Origin: Lasiodiplodia sp. COLG20
Taxonomy: Eukaryota > Ascomycota > Dothideomycetes > Botryosphaeriales > Botryosphaeriaceae
NCBI GenBank assembly: GCA_009801085.1
Contig: VNWV01000001.1
Location: forward strand, 1,488,001 to 1,552,000
Direction: 5' to 3'
Length of the DNA: 64,000 nucleotides
Shown one piece after another: positions 19,030-30,437 of the stretch (positions are counted from its first letter, which is position 1; the number at the start of each line of letters is the position of its first letter). The position numbers and the translations under genes were made by a program. The notes below the pieces were generated by a model. That model ran no database searches, was not told where the DNA came from, and saw only the letters and a list, made by a program, of their open reading frames with translations.

Positions 19030-20320
19030 CAAAAAGGCAGATTTCTGCTTGCGCTCGTGCGAGTGGTTGCTAGCGCAACTGCGCTCCTGCCTGGAAGGGC
19101 GGCCGCATGGTGACGGTTTGGGAGGCCGTCAGCTCTGCGCGATTCTGCGGTCTTCTGCGGGCCACCTGTAAGGGAAGGCACGGCAGCGTGGCCGGTGTCG
19201 TAGAGCTTGGAGGAGCGCGAGTAGTCGCTCCGCAGGGCGGCGTGCTGGGTGGCTTGTCTTAGAGGAGTCGCCGCTGGGCGATAGGGTCGTCAAGCCAGCG
19301 GGCCTCCCCCGACGCGCCGCGCCCACTTTTGGCGGACTATGGCATCAAGGGCGCTGTGCTCATTGTCGCTGCTCTCGATACTGCTGAAGCACCACGACTA
19401 GCAAAGTTTTCAAGTCTCTCTGCTTTCCTTCTGAAGTTCTGGAAAGGCCACGCCGTCTACTGATTCACTCTGCCCAGCAGCAAAAACCAACTTCCACAAT
19501 AACACAGTTCTTATGTCATGCATGACTATCTACAGAACACCACAGGATTGAAGCAGAATACCACCACCCATCCATTTCTACAACGCGATGGCAGTGACCA
19601 CACACAGCAATCATTTTCATCGAGAACGTTCACTAAAATACAGAGTCCCGACATGCTTTCACAACTTGCCCTCCGACCTGCACACACCACACGGACCTCG
19701 CATCCTCAGGAATTCTTGACACTCAGGCCACTGTCGTCTCCGGTAATCTCGCCCAGTCCCATCAACCATAGACGTTGATCCACACAGGCCCCACGCGCGG
19801 CTCGCTCGCCATGCCTGCACTACGCCACGGGCCATCGCCAACACGCTTTTCGTCATGTCGGATGACTGCATCGAGCTTGTCGCGGCCAAGCAGCAGATCG
19901 ATCACGGCTGGCCCGGCCACCGATTCCACTCACGACGCCAAGCCCTCCCCCCGATGGGCGTTCACATCGCCTGCTGCGGCCATTGACAATCGGAACATTC
20001 CACGACACACGGGAGGAGCATCTGCCGATGGAACACCAGATATTCTTCTGCCATTCGCGCGGGAGCGTGGGCGATCAGCGCAGCTTTCTCGGCTTTGAGC
20101 TGGGAGATGAATGGCAGCCAGCAACTCGATCGGGATCGAGAGAGCTGATTGGGAAGCTGCTGGGTTGATGTTTTCAGCAGGACCGTGATCATAGAGCCGT
20201 AGCTTGGATATATAGATGGCCGTCTGGGCAGCGGGCAGACCGGCCGACACCACCAACGGTCACAGGTCTCCGATAACCCTCTACAACATGACGGAGCGGT
20301 GCTGAGCGGCTGAAAGTCAA
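19030..20320. other. Gene-poor interval
   Basis: This is upstream of array 1 and downstream of the RING relic. A minus-strand frame near 19,962-20,190 reads like protein (ISQLKAEKAALIAH) but has no supported start or splice sites. Nothing else convincing. Confidence 0.4.
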
Positions 20321-20321
20321 A

Positions 20322-20684
20322 TCAGTGTCTTGAGGCCGCCTTCGTCATTGTCTCCTTTGCGCCGTCGCTGTGCTTCTTGATCTTCTCGGCCCTCGCGCAG
20401 AGCATGCGCTCCCCAGCGGCGACCAAAGTCTCATAGCGGTGATGGTCCTGCTCCCGGCAGTCGTTGTCGTCCGTGTCCCGCGACAGCCGCCGTCCCCGTC
20501 TTCCTGATCCTCTCCACCGCACCGCCGCATGCAGGTCTTCGTACGTAGGTCCGGTGTTGTAGGCATGGCCGCAAACGAGCTGCACAGCGGGAGCGTCGCC
20601 ATCGTCCGTCGGTGTGGGAAGCGGATCTAGGCAGATGATGCACCTGTTGTCCTGGTCGATGGGGCCCATCACGGGGGTCAGCAT
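20322..20684 (-). pseudogene. RING-finger gene relic lacking half of the RING
   Basis: The 120-codon frame starts at an ATG and has the first RING ligands (CIICLDPL, then VQLVCGH), followed immediately by YNTGPTYEDLHAAVRW and a charged tail. A RING needs a further Cys/His pair and a terminal C-x2-C for the second zinc; these are absent, so an internal deletion between the CGH motif and the region normally after the domain is likely. A missed intron is less likely, because no second half is visible in nearby frames. An intact RING gene of another subtype is at 55222. E3 ligase activity is not expected from this copy. Confidence 0.5.
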
Positions 20685-20689
20685 TCAGG

Positions 20690-23600
20690 AGATGACCCCG
20701 GCGGGTTCGCCAGGTGTGGAGACTGGTCTTTCCCAGAAGTGGAGGGTGGGAATAGGAGGGAATGGGAGTCAAGCTCCTCTCTCGTCGGCTCCTGCCGTAT
20801 ATTTCCCAGACACAAGGCATCTATTGTTGGTCATGCCCTGGCGGCCCGTCCCTCGATGGAATGGCGGCGGGGCGAAGTATGGCATGACGAGCGGGTGTGA
20901 TAGCAGGCCGACGTGTGAGGCCATCGTCTGGTCAGGCTGGGTGTCGCTGGAATCGACACTTGGTACTTTTGGCACGCATCAAAAGTCCTCGTGGCTCCTC
21001 CCACTCTCGCTGCCGAAGCGAGCTGGGGTCGATATACCGGCACGTCTAGGCAAGGCGAAGCTTGCCAATCGGGTCAACAGTATGCTATAGCTATATCAGT
21101 GCCCTGAACCCCTCAGCAGAGCGGCGAGAAAGGGGCAACAGCCAGCGCCTGGGAGAAGCCATTGATTGGAATGCTGTGTTTCGACCAGGCCGATGAGCTG
21201 TGTATTGATGCGCTCTTCGGGGAAGAGTGTTCTTTGTTTTCGCCAGCACGAGCGGCGAAAGGGAAATAGAGGCGGACAACTGACCAGTGCTATTCTCCAG
21301 CGGCAGCAACAGTGATGCAATAGACGGGGGCCAGGGTCTTTGACAGTCGCCGTCTCATCGAAAGTCGTCGGCTCGTGACCGTGCAAGGCCGAGATGGCAG
21401 ATTGGAAAGAGGTATATAGCGATCGTTGTCGTCGACAGTCCGCAAACAGGCAGGAAGCCGAGCTAATGACATAGAAATAGCGTGTATCCCGCGCCCTGTT
21501 TCCTGATCCAATCCAATGACAGCGGAAATATTGGCGTCGTCTTTTCCGCGCCGCGAGAGCACGCTGGTGCGGTCTAGGATGGACCTCTCGGCGTTGGGAG
21601 CCCAGCCCAGACCCATGTCAACCATCATGATTTCGAATACGAGCTGGCACCCGGCGTCAGCTTGCTGGCGTGGCCGTCGCGCAGGTCCATGAGCTTGCTC
21701 GCCGCGGGACCCGGCATTCGTTCCGTGAAGGGCGCACCCGCATGGCAGCTGGAACGGAAGGCCCTTGCCCAGGGTCTTGCATGGCCTTCATGTGCTCGCC
21801 CGGGCTGGAGCATCTGCACCCATGCCGAGCCCGAGGCGCTGGACTCTCCTCTGCTCTCGATGGTGTTGACCAGTTGTGCTGTGCCAGTTGGATGCGTTCG
21901 AGACGGACCCGCCCTTCTACGCCTGGCGCCTGGCGTCGTGGTGGCAGATGCTGACAATTTCCAGGGTCCCTTTCGCAATCCCCATGGCCAGAGGGACGAC
22001 AAACTCCTGCTCAATGTAGGGAGTGACCCAGGAAGTATCAAGCAGCCAGACCCACCGTCGAGGATGCTGGCTGATTTCTACTGGGCAGCTTCTACCACAG
22101 GTCAACTTGAGCCACGCCGTAAGCAGCAGGCGGTGCAGGTCAAGAAGCTTGACCCAGGTACGGAAGGCCGCGCCAGACCTTCGTATGACCTCTTGATCAC
22201 TCCGGGGAATTGTCTCGATAAGGTTATTGACGGCGAGCTTGCGCAACAACTCGGACACTCGCCATGCAATCCCAGTCTCCTCCATCATGCTCTTCACGCG
22301 CTCCTCCGCTTCTCCCAACAACACCAGGACGGGTGACACTGTCGCACCCGCTGACCCCTCCGACTGCCTGGCCGCTCCCGATCACCGCGCCACAATCTTC
22401 GCGCACGACGGGTGAAGCGTCCCGGCCGTGTTCTTCAGCGCCTGCTCCCTGCACCTCCCCTTCCAAACGTCCAGCACCCAGAACGACACGGGCGTGGCGG
22501 ATCTGTTCCTGGCTCCGCTTTCGGGAAACCGTGTGGAAAGCTTGTCCCTGGATCAACGAGACTACCAGCGAGGCTGGCAAAACGTTTCCAAGGGCGCCGA
22601 ACCTCCGGAGACCCAGATGCTCAAGGAAACCCGAGGAGGCCGCGAAGAAGAACAACAAGGGACGGGTCATGGGCCTGCTGCTCGTAGCACCACCACCCAC
22701 CACAACAGTGTCGTCGCTTAGGCGAAGCGCGATCCCGTCATGTGCATCGTCTATTCTTCCAACACAGTTGTCGTAGATGACGTGACGACGGAGCTTGGAT
22801 TCTCTCAGACGCCGGCACGGGCGGCACGCCGGGTGGATGGCCTGGTCTGTTGCTTTTGTGCCTTCTGGCGCCGGGCTGCTCACTCTGGCTGGCAGAGAGA
22901 GAGCGAGAGAGTCCGGTAACCTGGTCAATGAGCTCAGGCCGTTTCGGGCGACGAGATGGGCGTTTGCGGACACCAGCTGTCATGCTCCTTCTCTGCCATT
23001 GGCGTGACTTCAGATATGCCTGCGCTGGGGCGTTGGCAGGCGGCGAGCTCCGTGGGGTACCATGCCTCGGTGTAGGCAAAGCTTAACAAGCGCTTGGCCA
23101 AGTAGAAGGTGGTGGGTGGAGAGGAAGGGATCTTGGTATTGTAATACATGGTAGCGCCGGTGGATAGGAATCGCGTAGAGCTGTGGCACGGAGCGCTTAG
23201 AATGGCTGGTGAGGAGCTGTCCAAGGCAGCCTGGCACAGATATATACCGGGGGTCTGTGTGAGACGTGGTGAGCTTGTAAAGAAGGTCCGGCCGAGTTTG
23301 TTGCTATATATCGTTATTAGGAAAGGAACACTAAGAGTCAACTATGCGTCCGCTTGACGATGCTCTGAACCTGCTGAAGTACGCATCCTCAACGGCCGCG
23401 CTTCCTGCACCTCGGACAGCATCGCCACCCATCGCCTGAAACGTGGCCGTCACGACGCCAGAAGACCGGGAACTCCGCATATTTCAGGATGTCCTCGGGC
23501 TGGTTAACAAGCCAGGGCGCGAGATCTCCAACACCGATGCCTGAAAGACCGAAGCTTCAACTTCCCGAAATTGGGGTTTTTGATTGTCGTCTGCAAGCGG

Positions 23601-24175
23601 TCGGGACAGTGAATGACTATGTCGTGATCGGAAATCCAGAACCTCACCCATTGGTCGTTGATGAGGCTAGAACACCCTTCAAGTAAGCATGGGCGAGAGT
23701 GATAGAGGGATTCAAAGCATACCGTAGAAGGGCTTGCGTAGTGGCTCCCACGGCATGGGTGTTCCTGTCCGGTGCCGTGCAAAAAGAGCAGAATATCCTC
23801 GTCAGATGCAAACATGCAAACCCTCCTCACGAGGTGCGCTTTCACTTGTTGGCACGGGTGCGTTGCGCTTAGGCTTACAAAATCAGTCTCCAAAAATCAG
23901 GCCGCAATGGCCGTGCGGAGCGCCGTAGAACCTCAGAGCATGCCGTGTCTTTGGTGATGGTGTGTGTGATATATTCTGGGCCTCCCGGGCCCGCTAACTG
24001 GAAGATGACGCCTAAGAATTCCAGGGATTGATTATGGATAGACCGCGTCGTGACGCTTCGTCGGCAATGGCCGCTCGATACTCTGATAGAGCGCGTCGTC
24101 GTGTCAGAGCTGTGGCTCAAGCGCGGCGAGGACGGAAACGGACGGACGGTCGAAGGATTCGCTGCGGGGCGCGAG
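20690..24175. other. Region of probable decayed genes
   Basis: On the minus strand pieces look coding in different frames: about 22,339-21,917 (RRWVWLLDTSWVTPYIEQEF, VVPLAMGIAKGTLEI), 21,628-21,290 (DDANISAVIGLDQETGRG) and 23,850-23,530 (INDQWVRFWISDHDIVIHC). On the plus strand, 22,428-22,640 (GVADLFLAPLSGNRVESLSL) also does. No combination joins with good splice sites, so I read this as eroded genes or chance frames in GC-rich DNA. Confidence 0.35.
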
Positions 24176-24179
24176 CATC

Positions 24180-24754
24180 TCAAGCGACGCTGGCCGGCCA
24201 TCTGTTCGCGGGGCTTGAAGAGGAGGAGGCTGCGGCGGCTGAGTCCGATCGGCAGGACTGCCAACAGGCACGATGCGGCAGCAGTGGGACATGTGTTATA
24301 GTATACGCTTCTGCTTGGTTGTTGTCAGTAATGGCTGAAAGGGTGGGGGATTGTCTGTCTCACCAATCTTCCAACTCAGCTGGAGGATGCCACACGACCG
24401 CCGCTCCTGCTCCCGGCTCGCCTCTGGCGTAAGAACCATCAGTGAAGAACGAGAGCTCGCCCGTCTTCGTGTTCATCTTGCACGCCAGCTGCGCGTCTTT
24501 AATTGACTCTTCTCAGTCCTTGATAACAATTTCTCCAGGGTACTACTATACCTGGAGCGGACGAAATGGGGCCTAGCCCATCTTTCTGTGCTCGAGAGCG
24601 AGGTGGAAGTTTTCTTTGAGTCTAAGGCTACTGATTCGAATGTGTTTAGGACATCGTTGAACCCCGGGACTGGGTGTATAGTGAATGGGCTATCAGAGGC
24701 ACAAGCAGCTGTCAGCAGATGAAATAATGCCTGATCCTTCCGATAGACCTTCAA
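24180..24754 (-). pseudogene. RNase H-like domain gene, broken
   Basis: One frame reads KDAQLACKMNTKTGELSFF, then TDGSYARGEPGAGAAVVW. That is the first strand of the RNase H fold with its catalytic Asp (FTDGS) and the following G-x-G strand. After an in-frame TGA (24362..24360) the same frame continues with TDNNQAEAYTI, which matches the catalytic-Glu helix (NN-x-AE). Upstream coding potential lies in a different frame (24,754-24,477, ending TLEKLLSRTEKSQ), and a TGA precedes KDAQL. So at least one frameshift or unspliced intron and one nonsense codon separate the parts. The later Asp motif is not found. It may derive from a stand-alone RNase H-like gene or a retroelement; I see no reverse transcriptase. 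Confidence 0.55.
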
Positions 24755-24889
24755 CTATCACTGGCACTGAACTACCTTTTGTATATACCGCGGATAGTCT
24801 AGCCTGTCTACCCACGAACCTCCTCAAACATCTCGCTCTCGACTGCAGCGCCAGCAAAAACAACCAAACTCGACGACCCTGACCGGCAG

Positions 24890-26227
24890 CTAGTTGGAAC
24901 TAGGTGTCGGTAGCATCAATGGTGCCCAGACCGTCTTCAGTCTCAGATCATCTCTCTCTCCCAGCCACACCTCGTAGTCTCCAGGGAAGACTCCGCCCCA
25001 ACCTTCGACGCCCCCGCCCAAACTACTGCGAGAATCTTCGGGAGAGTGTTCGTACCCGAGAGGAAGCTGGCGGATGTGAATGCGTTTGGTGAAAGGAGTT
25101 GGTGGGGCGCCCCAGACGATCAGAGGCATCGGGATGTGGCGAAGGTCCTCGTTGGTGAATGACTGTGTAGGGAACTGGAGGTAGAGCGTGTCGAGTTGAC
25201 CGTGGCAGAGCAGCCTCGTGGAGATATACTGAAGGATCCCGGGGGCGCTGCTGTCCCGATCTTCGGTGTTGTAGAGGGCGAGGTGGCGGAGAGAGGAATT
25301 GTTGCAGTAGGCCATGGCGAAGTACTGAATGCATTGGTTCATGGCCAGCTCGAGCCGCGTGAGGGTGGTGAGGCACGGCCACAGAAACCACGGGAGGCGC
25401 TGCGGGTTCTTGAAGAGCGAATAGGTGCGTCTGCCAGCGGGGATCATGTTGAGGCGCAGGTCGGCGAGGTTGGGGAAGATGTGGTAGAGCGAGTGCATGT
25501 TCGTGGCGTGGTCGTACAGGTCTTGCTCCTCGCTAGACGTGACCCTGCCAGTGTCGATGAATGAGATGTCCAGATGCGTGATGCTGGGGAAAGTGAATCG
25601 GGCCATGTTCCCGAGCTTGGAGGAGCCTTGCGCGAACAAAGGCCACCTGGAGATCTTCATCTGTGCAGGTGCCCTACCGGCGTCGCTGAGAGCTTTCAGT
25701 ACAGCGTAGTTGGCCCGCGGTCCCATATGCTCGACCAGCCCAGCGTGACCAGGGTTGCAGTCTTCTCCGATAAGGCGCTTCGGGTCACCCTCAATGGCCA
25801 CATCTTTGAGGTTGACAAGGCGTGAAGCGATAGTTGTAAGAGCCTCAGTCGCGGAAGGTAAGTATCTCCACTGCTTCTTTGCTTGCTCTTGGAGGTCGGA
25901 TATGTGGTAGTCCTGGGGCAAATCGACCGGCAATGCGGTGGAGATGCACAGGGCGCTCATGCGGTTGCTCACAGCTTCACGGCGCGTGAAGCGGTCCAGC
26001 ATGTCGAGATCGGTGGCGGTAATCTGCACGCGCTTTTGCTGCAGGACGTTCGGCAGAAGGTTGTCAGCAAGCTTTGCAAAGGTGTGGCTGACGGCGCGGA
26101 AGGACAAGATGTCTTTGGCGCTCTCTGGCGTGATCTGGGCCTGCTTGCAAGGCGTAGTGGGTGCTTGGAAGGTGAGGGAGTACTCGAGGGTCAAGAGGAC
26201 CAGCTCGTTCGGGAGAGTGACAGGCAT
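24890..26227 (-). CDS. F-box-like protein, 445 aa, single exon
   Basis: This is an uninterrupted frame from an ATG with a clear N-terminal F-box-like pattern: LPNELVLLTLEYSL at 4-17, then ILSFRAVSHTFAKLADNLL at about 40-58. The rest resembles irregular leucine-rich segments (FPSITHLDISFIDT, LFPNLADLRLN-type spacing, CLTTLTRLELAMN, SSLRHLALYN, QLDTLYLQFP). F-box proteins recruit substrates to SCF (Skp1-cullin) ubiquitin ligases, and ascomycetes have many orphan members. Substrate unknown. The C-terminus is glycine-rich, then EVWLGERDDLRLKTVW. The neighbouring RNase H relic ends about 135 bases away on the same strand. I am sure the gene is real and moderately sure of the F-box call. Confidence 0.75.
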   Translation of the reverse strand: MPVTLPNELVLLTLEYSLTFQAPTTPCKQAQITPESAKDILSFRAVSHTFAKLADNLLPNVLQQKRVQITATDLDMLDRFTRREAVSNRMSALCISTALPVDLPQDYHISDLQEQAKKQWRYLPSATEALTTIASRLVNLKDVAIEGDPKRLIGEDCNPGHAGLVEHMGPRANYAVLKALSDAGRAPAQMKISRWPLFAQGSSKLGNMARFTFPSITHLDISFIDTGRVTSSEEQDLYDHATNMHSLYHIFPNLADLRLNMIPAGRRTYSLFKNPQRLPWFLWPCLTTLTRLELAMNQCIQYFAMAYCNNSSLRHLALYNTEDRDSSAPGILQYISTRLLCHGQLDTLYLQFPTQSFTNEDLRHIPMPLIVWGAPPTPFTKRIHIRQLPLGYEHSPEDSRSSLGGGVEGWGGVFPGDYEVWLGERDDLRLKTVWAPLMLPTPSSN

Positions 26228-26229
26228 GG

Positions 26230-28420
26230 TCTATACGAGAATCGCTTCGACAAGAATTCAGAAAAGTGTGCGCGTGTGTCTGAATGACGGGCGGCTTGGT
26301 CCAGCGACTGCGCAGATGGTTTTCGGAAGTCGGAACGATGCAGGTGGAGTGGAGGAGGAGCGCGGTCCGGCGCAGGAATATTGCTGCAGGAGAAAGACAG
26401 CTGCGCCGTGCACGGTCCAGAGTGGCTAACCCATTCTGGAGTGCGAGTGTCAGCAAGCGGTGGCTAATTTGCATTCACCATAGAGGATATTCGAGACGTA
26501 CGCACCTTATTGAGAGCTTAGCCATGTTGTGCGAATTCCTCCTGCACAGCCGGCAGGATCAAGACTGCGGAAGAAGCAATAGTCTCCCGACATTCGTTCC
26601 ATCTTGCGGGTAACAGTGGATGATGTCACCGTGGTTGTTGGAGGTTGTTTGTTTGACCGAGGCCACACAGAATCCTGCAAGCACACCGAATGGGCTGCCG
26701 ATGTACTGCGCTGCTGGCACCGCGTGCCATGCAGGACATATTCTCCTGTTGCTTGCAGATCTTTCCGTTGAAGGTGGTGGCCACTGTCATGAAAGAAGTG
26801 GCGGTGCCCGAGGGCCGGTGCGTCATGTAGCAAGCAAGCCAACAGAGGACTGAGCATAGCTTCAGCCCTCAAAATCGGCAGCTGTGTTCGTGGAGGAGAG
26901 AATCTCGTTAAATCCAGGCGGTGGATATGCAAGGCTTTTTGGTGGAGTGAACTGAAAGAAGCCAAAGATTCCCACTCCCAGGTCAAGACCTGGGAGGCAT
27001 CGTGAGCGTCACTGCTATTCTCAATCACATTAGCCATGTCATTTACTCCGTGATGGACAGAATCTTACGCGCAGGCTGAGGGTTCCAACGAGCGCCCTCA
27101 GCTTTCAGCTGCCTGGGGCCATGTTGCGAAGGTAAGCCGTAGGATAGCCGAGATCACCCCCGCGTAAATGTTTGTCGGTCGTGGAATTGTTAACAAGGAA
27201 GCGGAGCCCAAGATTACCTGGTAGTAGCATGGAGTCTGAGTACCTCTGTATGTCTGGAATGATAATGTCTCATGTGCTCGTAACGAAGGAGCCCGGTCAT
27301 TTGCAAGAAAATAAATAAGGGATCTGATGGATGATATTGCACATTTGACGCAAACATGGAAAGGCATTGGGACTACGGCTTCGTTTCCATCTATGGCTTG
27401 CTGAAATGAGCAATCGAATAACTTATTTTGGTGTGCTACGTGTATGGCCCAGATCAATTGTTGTTATCGCGCTTTCCCTTTTTCTTTTTCTCCCGTTTCG
27501 CTGTCAATTTTCAACTCTGCTAATCCACAAACAAATATTATGCGCAATGTTCAGGCAGTTTCTTGACTCGGAATTTTCATAATTATTTAGTTTGGCCATA
27601 TTTGAAACTATCCAAACAGTAGTCACCCGCTTGCTTTCACATCCGGCAAAATTCACGGTGTTGAAGTCTATCGTCATCTCGCAACGTCGTACGACAATGG
27701 CATGCTTCGATCTGCTTGGCATCACGGAGCCTTTGGAGCCCAACATTCCCCTCTGTAAAAAGTACTGTGAGTTCATTTCGAGCCGATATTGTTGTACAGG
27801 CTGTTCCGTCCGCTGCTGAGGCAGCTGTTAGCATTGTCGAAAACTCGCTTGCTATCGGATAGTGCGCCCAGTTTGCCCCACAGACATCAGTGTTTGTTGC
27901 GCTCCACTCCAAAAATAAGCTGTTACAAGCAGGCAGGGCTGTTTTCAGGCCGATCTCAGACGCAAACACGTCTAACGGCTTTGCTCGCCGTACTTTCACA
28001 TGCAATTGCTCTTCGCATACCTTGCGACTGCGCGAAGGAAATCCAAGCTGGAAAATCGGGACACCAAAATGGAATCAAATCTGCAACGCTACCAGAGCAG
28101 CAGGAGTTTTCATTCAAAATCACAGCACAAATCTGGTCACAAACGGCAAAGTTGAGATTGATTGTATTACGCCCACAGGCTCTGATCAACAGCTATCGTT
28201 GATTGTGTCTCTCTCATCTCAAATATCTCAAGCAGGATCAGGTCATGGCCACGTCCAACACGATGGTTCTCGGCTCGGTTGCAGCGACCAGGCCGAAGCG
28301 AGGTCACGCCCGTTGCTCCTGTGGACTCCATGTTCATCATATCCCGCATCTCCTTTCTCATCTCCTTCCTCCATGAAACCAAGGCCGAAGCCACCACCAA
28401 TTTCTTAAATCATACTGGAC
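26230..28420. other. Gene-poor, more AT-rich interval
   Basis: A minus-strand stretch at 26,870-26,560 has protein-like pieces in more than one frame (GSPFGVLAGFCVASVKQTT; DYCFFRSLDPAGCAGG) but no single model fits. 27,100-28,300 is the most AT-rich part of the window and holds only short frames. Array 2 begins at its right edge. Confidence 0.4.
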
Positions 28421-28422
28421 TA

Positions 28423-28542
28423 AGCGGGATCAGAGTTTTTCAAGTGTAGCTTAATGCTTTTTGTTCATCGAGTCCGGACGCCCAGCTGAAGCAAGGCGAC
28501 ACAGTACTCTAGACTTGTTCTTTCCATTTCATCATTTCCCGC
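28423..28542 (-). ncRNA. Box C/D snoRNA candidate 2-1
   Basis: C box AUGAUGA 28535..28529, D box CUGA 28432..28429, perfect 6-bp terminal stem GCGGGA/UCCCGC, internal C'-like CGATGAAC and D'-like CTGG. Donor GTGAGT at 28579. One of the most canonical units; bases before D read ACTTGAAAAACT. Confidence 0.75.
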
Positions 28543-28739
28543 GGTTAATAATAAAAAGGCTGTAAGGGGGAAGACTCACAAAATGGAAGCGTAAGCCCAA
28601 GTTCTCGTACCGGACGAAGTGTTTTTAGCTGCACAAAAATGGTGAATGGAAGAAGGACTTACCACGGCGGCTATCCGAGTAAACCACCACCCTGCGTTTG
28701 TCAGTTGATATATTCAAATCCTTTGCATCCTTTTCTCTC

Positions 28740-29095
28740 GGGCTTTTTTTTTTCTCTCTCAAGATCCTCTCTACTCGTTTGTTTTTTCTGGTACTTGCGG
28801 TCTTCTTCTGCCTTCTCTCTCTCTGTTTTTTTTTTTTTCTACCGCGTAAGGACTCCAGCCGAAGCCATCACTGCCCGAGGGATCAGTTCTGTGACCACGT
28901 ATCATCCCCGGATTCGACGGTGAAGCAGCAATGCCAGCGACACCGGGACCAGCGGCCCTAAACGTCTCCTCCGATCGAGTGCGACAGAACAACTCATCAT
29001 CTCCCTCTTCTCTTTGTCTCTTCTTCTCTGTGTTTCTCTCTCTCTCTCTCGTGTTTGTTCTTCTGTGTTCTTCTCTCTCTGCTTTTCTCTCTCGG
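28740..29095 (+). repeat. Two polypyrimidine/CT microsatellite tracts
   Basis: At 28,741-28,842 and 28,999-29,096 the plus strand is nearly pure C/T (long T runs, CTCTCTCTCT). Each is followed by a block containing CCGAAGCCA, suggesting a duplicated module of about 250 bases inside array 2. Confidence 0.6.
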
Positions 29096-29132
29096 AAGTA
29101 AACCTGTCTCATGGGGCCCCATTTTGTGTGTA

Positions 29133-29289
29133 AAGTTGCGCGGATCAGACAGAAACCCCCAGTACCCACTAGCTCGTGTAGCAACGTAGATTTTTTCATC
29201 GAGCGCCGGGAGCCGAAGCCACCTCGTGACCGGAGCCCCGTCGCACTGAAACGTTCTTTCACAGATTTCTCTGGTCATCATCTCAACTT
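29133..29289 (-). ncRNA. Box C/D snoRNA candidate 2-2 (long)
   Basis: C box AUGAUGA 29281..29275, D box CUGA 29148..29145, 6-bp stem AAGUUG/CAACUU outside 2-nt and 6-nt spacers. Donor GTAAGT at 29373. The interior includes one of the purine-rich tracts only at its edge. The spacers make this weaker than 2-1. Confidence 0.45.
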
Positions 29290-29769
29290 GAAATTTTTAT
29301 TCAAGCACGCGGGGCCCCTCGGTTAACAAAACCCCATTTCGGGGCGATAGAAAGCGGGTGTTGGAGAACTTACTGGAGATCTTCGGGGTGGCTGCTGTCG
29401 GTGGTGGGGTCTGGAGGGGCAGGCGGTGTCAGAGCGAGAAGGAGGTGGTGATGGGGCTGCTGGGAACTTACCGCTGTCCGGGATGGTTCTTCGCCACCAT
29501 GGTGCCCGCCCTCCTCTCCCGTTGTGATTTGTGTCGTGAGGTCGATTGTTTTCTGTGGTCGTCTGCGTTAGCAAGCAGTTCGGTACCTGTAGGCAAGTGG
29601 GAAGATCTTACATGGAATCCGAAAACTTGGAGCCACCATGTGCCCATCCACCCTCATACCGAAGGGCGGTCGCGAAGATGCAGTCTGGGAGATATAGTCC
29701 GTGGAATCACAACCAACAGTTAGCAGTTGCACGAAAACAGCGGCGGATGACGACGACATGAGGGTGATT

Positions 29770-29855
29770 CTCGTCAGACAAGTCTTGGGAGAGGGATAAC
29801 GGCGCCAACAGACCCAAGTCCCAAGAGCGCACTACGTGCCAATCATCATGGGAGG
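29770..29855 (-). ncRNA. Box C/D snoRNA candidate 2-3
   Basis: C box AUGAUGA 29849..29843, D box CUGA 29777..29774, spacing typical. Donor GTATGA at 29878, branch GCTAACTG near 29,722. No clear stem. Confidence 0.5.
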
Positions 29856-30037
29856 TATGGAAGGGGGAGGGGTCATACACACAGAACGTTATTTGAGGAG
29901 GCCATGACTCGCGCCGGTCGAGCTACGTGGAGTCCAGGGATGAATGGCGTTCTCGCAGTGAGCCGCAGTCCCTATCACTCTTCTTTGTTAGCTGACAGTC
30001 AAGTCTAATGCGTTTCTTGGAGAAGTTCGCGAAGGAC

Positions 30038-30143
30038 GCCCCCCCTCAGTCTTAGATATGTTGTGATCATATGGCACGCGTGGACAGAACCCAAGCACGG
30101 TTCCGTCAGAAAGTAGCTGAACATGACAATTCATCATCGGGGC
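30038..30143 (-). ncRNA. Box C/D snoRNA candidate 2-4
   Basis: C box AUGAUGA 30137..30131, D' CUGA 30109..30106, D box CUGA 30049..30046, stem GCCCC/GGGGC. Donor GTAAGT at 30169, acceptor GTGATAG at 29974..29972 after GCTAACAAAG. Bases before D read CACAACATATCTAAGA. Confidence 0.65.
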
Positions 30144-30329
30144 ATGTGTTGAGAGAGATGCTGACTTACAAAGGGAAATCGACCGGATCAATCCCAAGGA
30201 CACGGTGGTGGCCGTTCCACAAGGTGACCTGTGGCACTCGAGAAGGAGCAGTACTAAGGTGTTTGCTAGTTGTCGAGTTAGCCTGTGTTCTAATCAAACG
30301 ATATTTTTCGAGTGCTTGAGGACAATTGG

Positions 30330-30437
30330 ATATTCAGAGTTAGCACTAGTTGTAATCGTAGACACCAAGAGCCACGGTGCCATCAGAGAGAGTTAAAAGT
30401 CGTCGAAGAAGGTCTCTACGACGACGCATCATGGGGG
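30330..30437 (-). ncRNA. Box C/D snoRNA candidate 2-5
   Basis: C-like box AUGAUGC 30432..30426, D' CUGA 30386..30383, D box CUGA 30337..30334. Donor GTAAGT at 30474; branch GCTAAC near 30,281 with acceptor AACTAG. The changed last C-box base lowers confidence. Confidence 0.45.

Noticed and set aside
26507..27037. 176-codon minus-strand frame as a cysteine-rich secreted protein
   Set aside because: No signal peptide, the cysteine spacing matches no family I know, and adjacent frames look equally protein-like.
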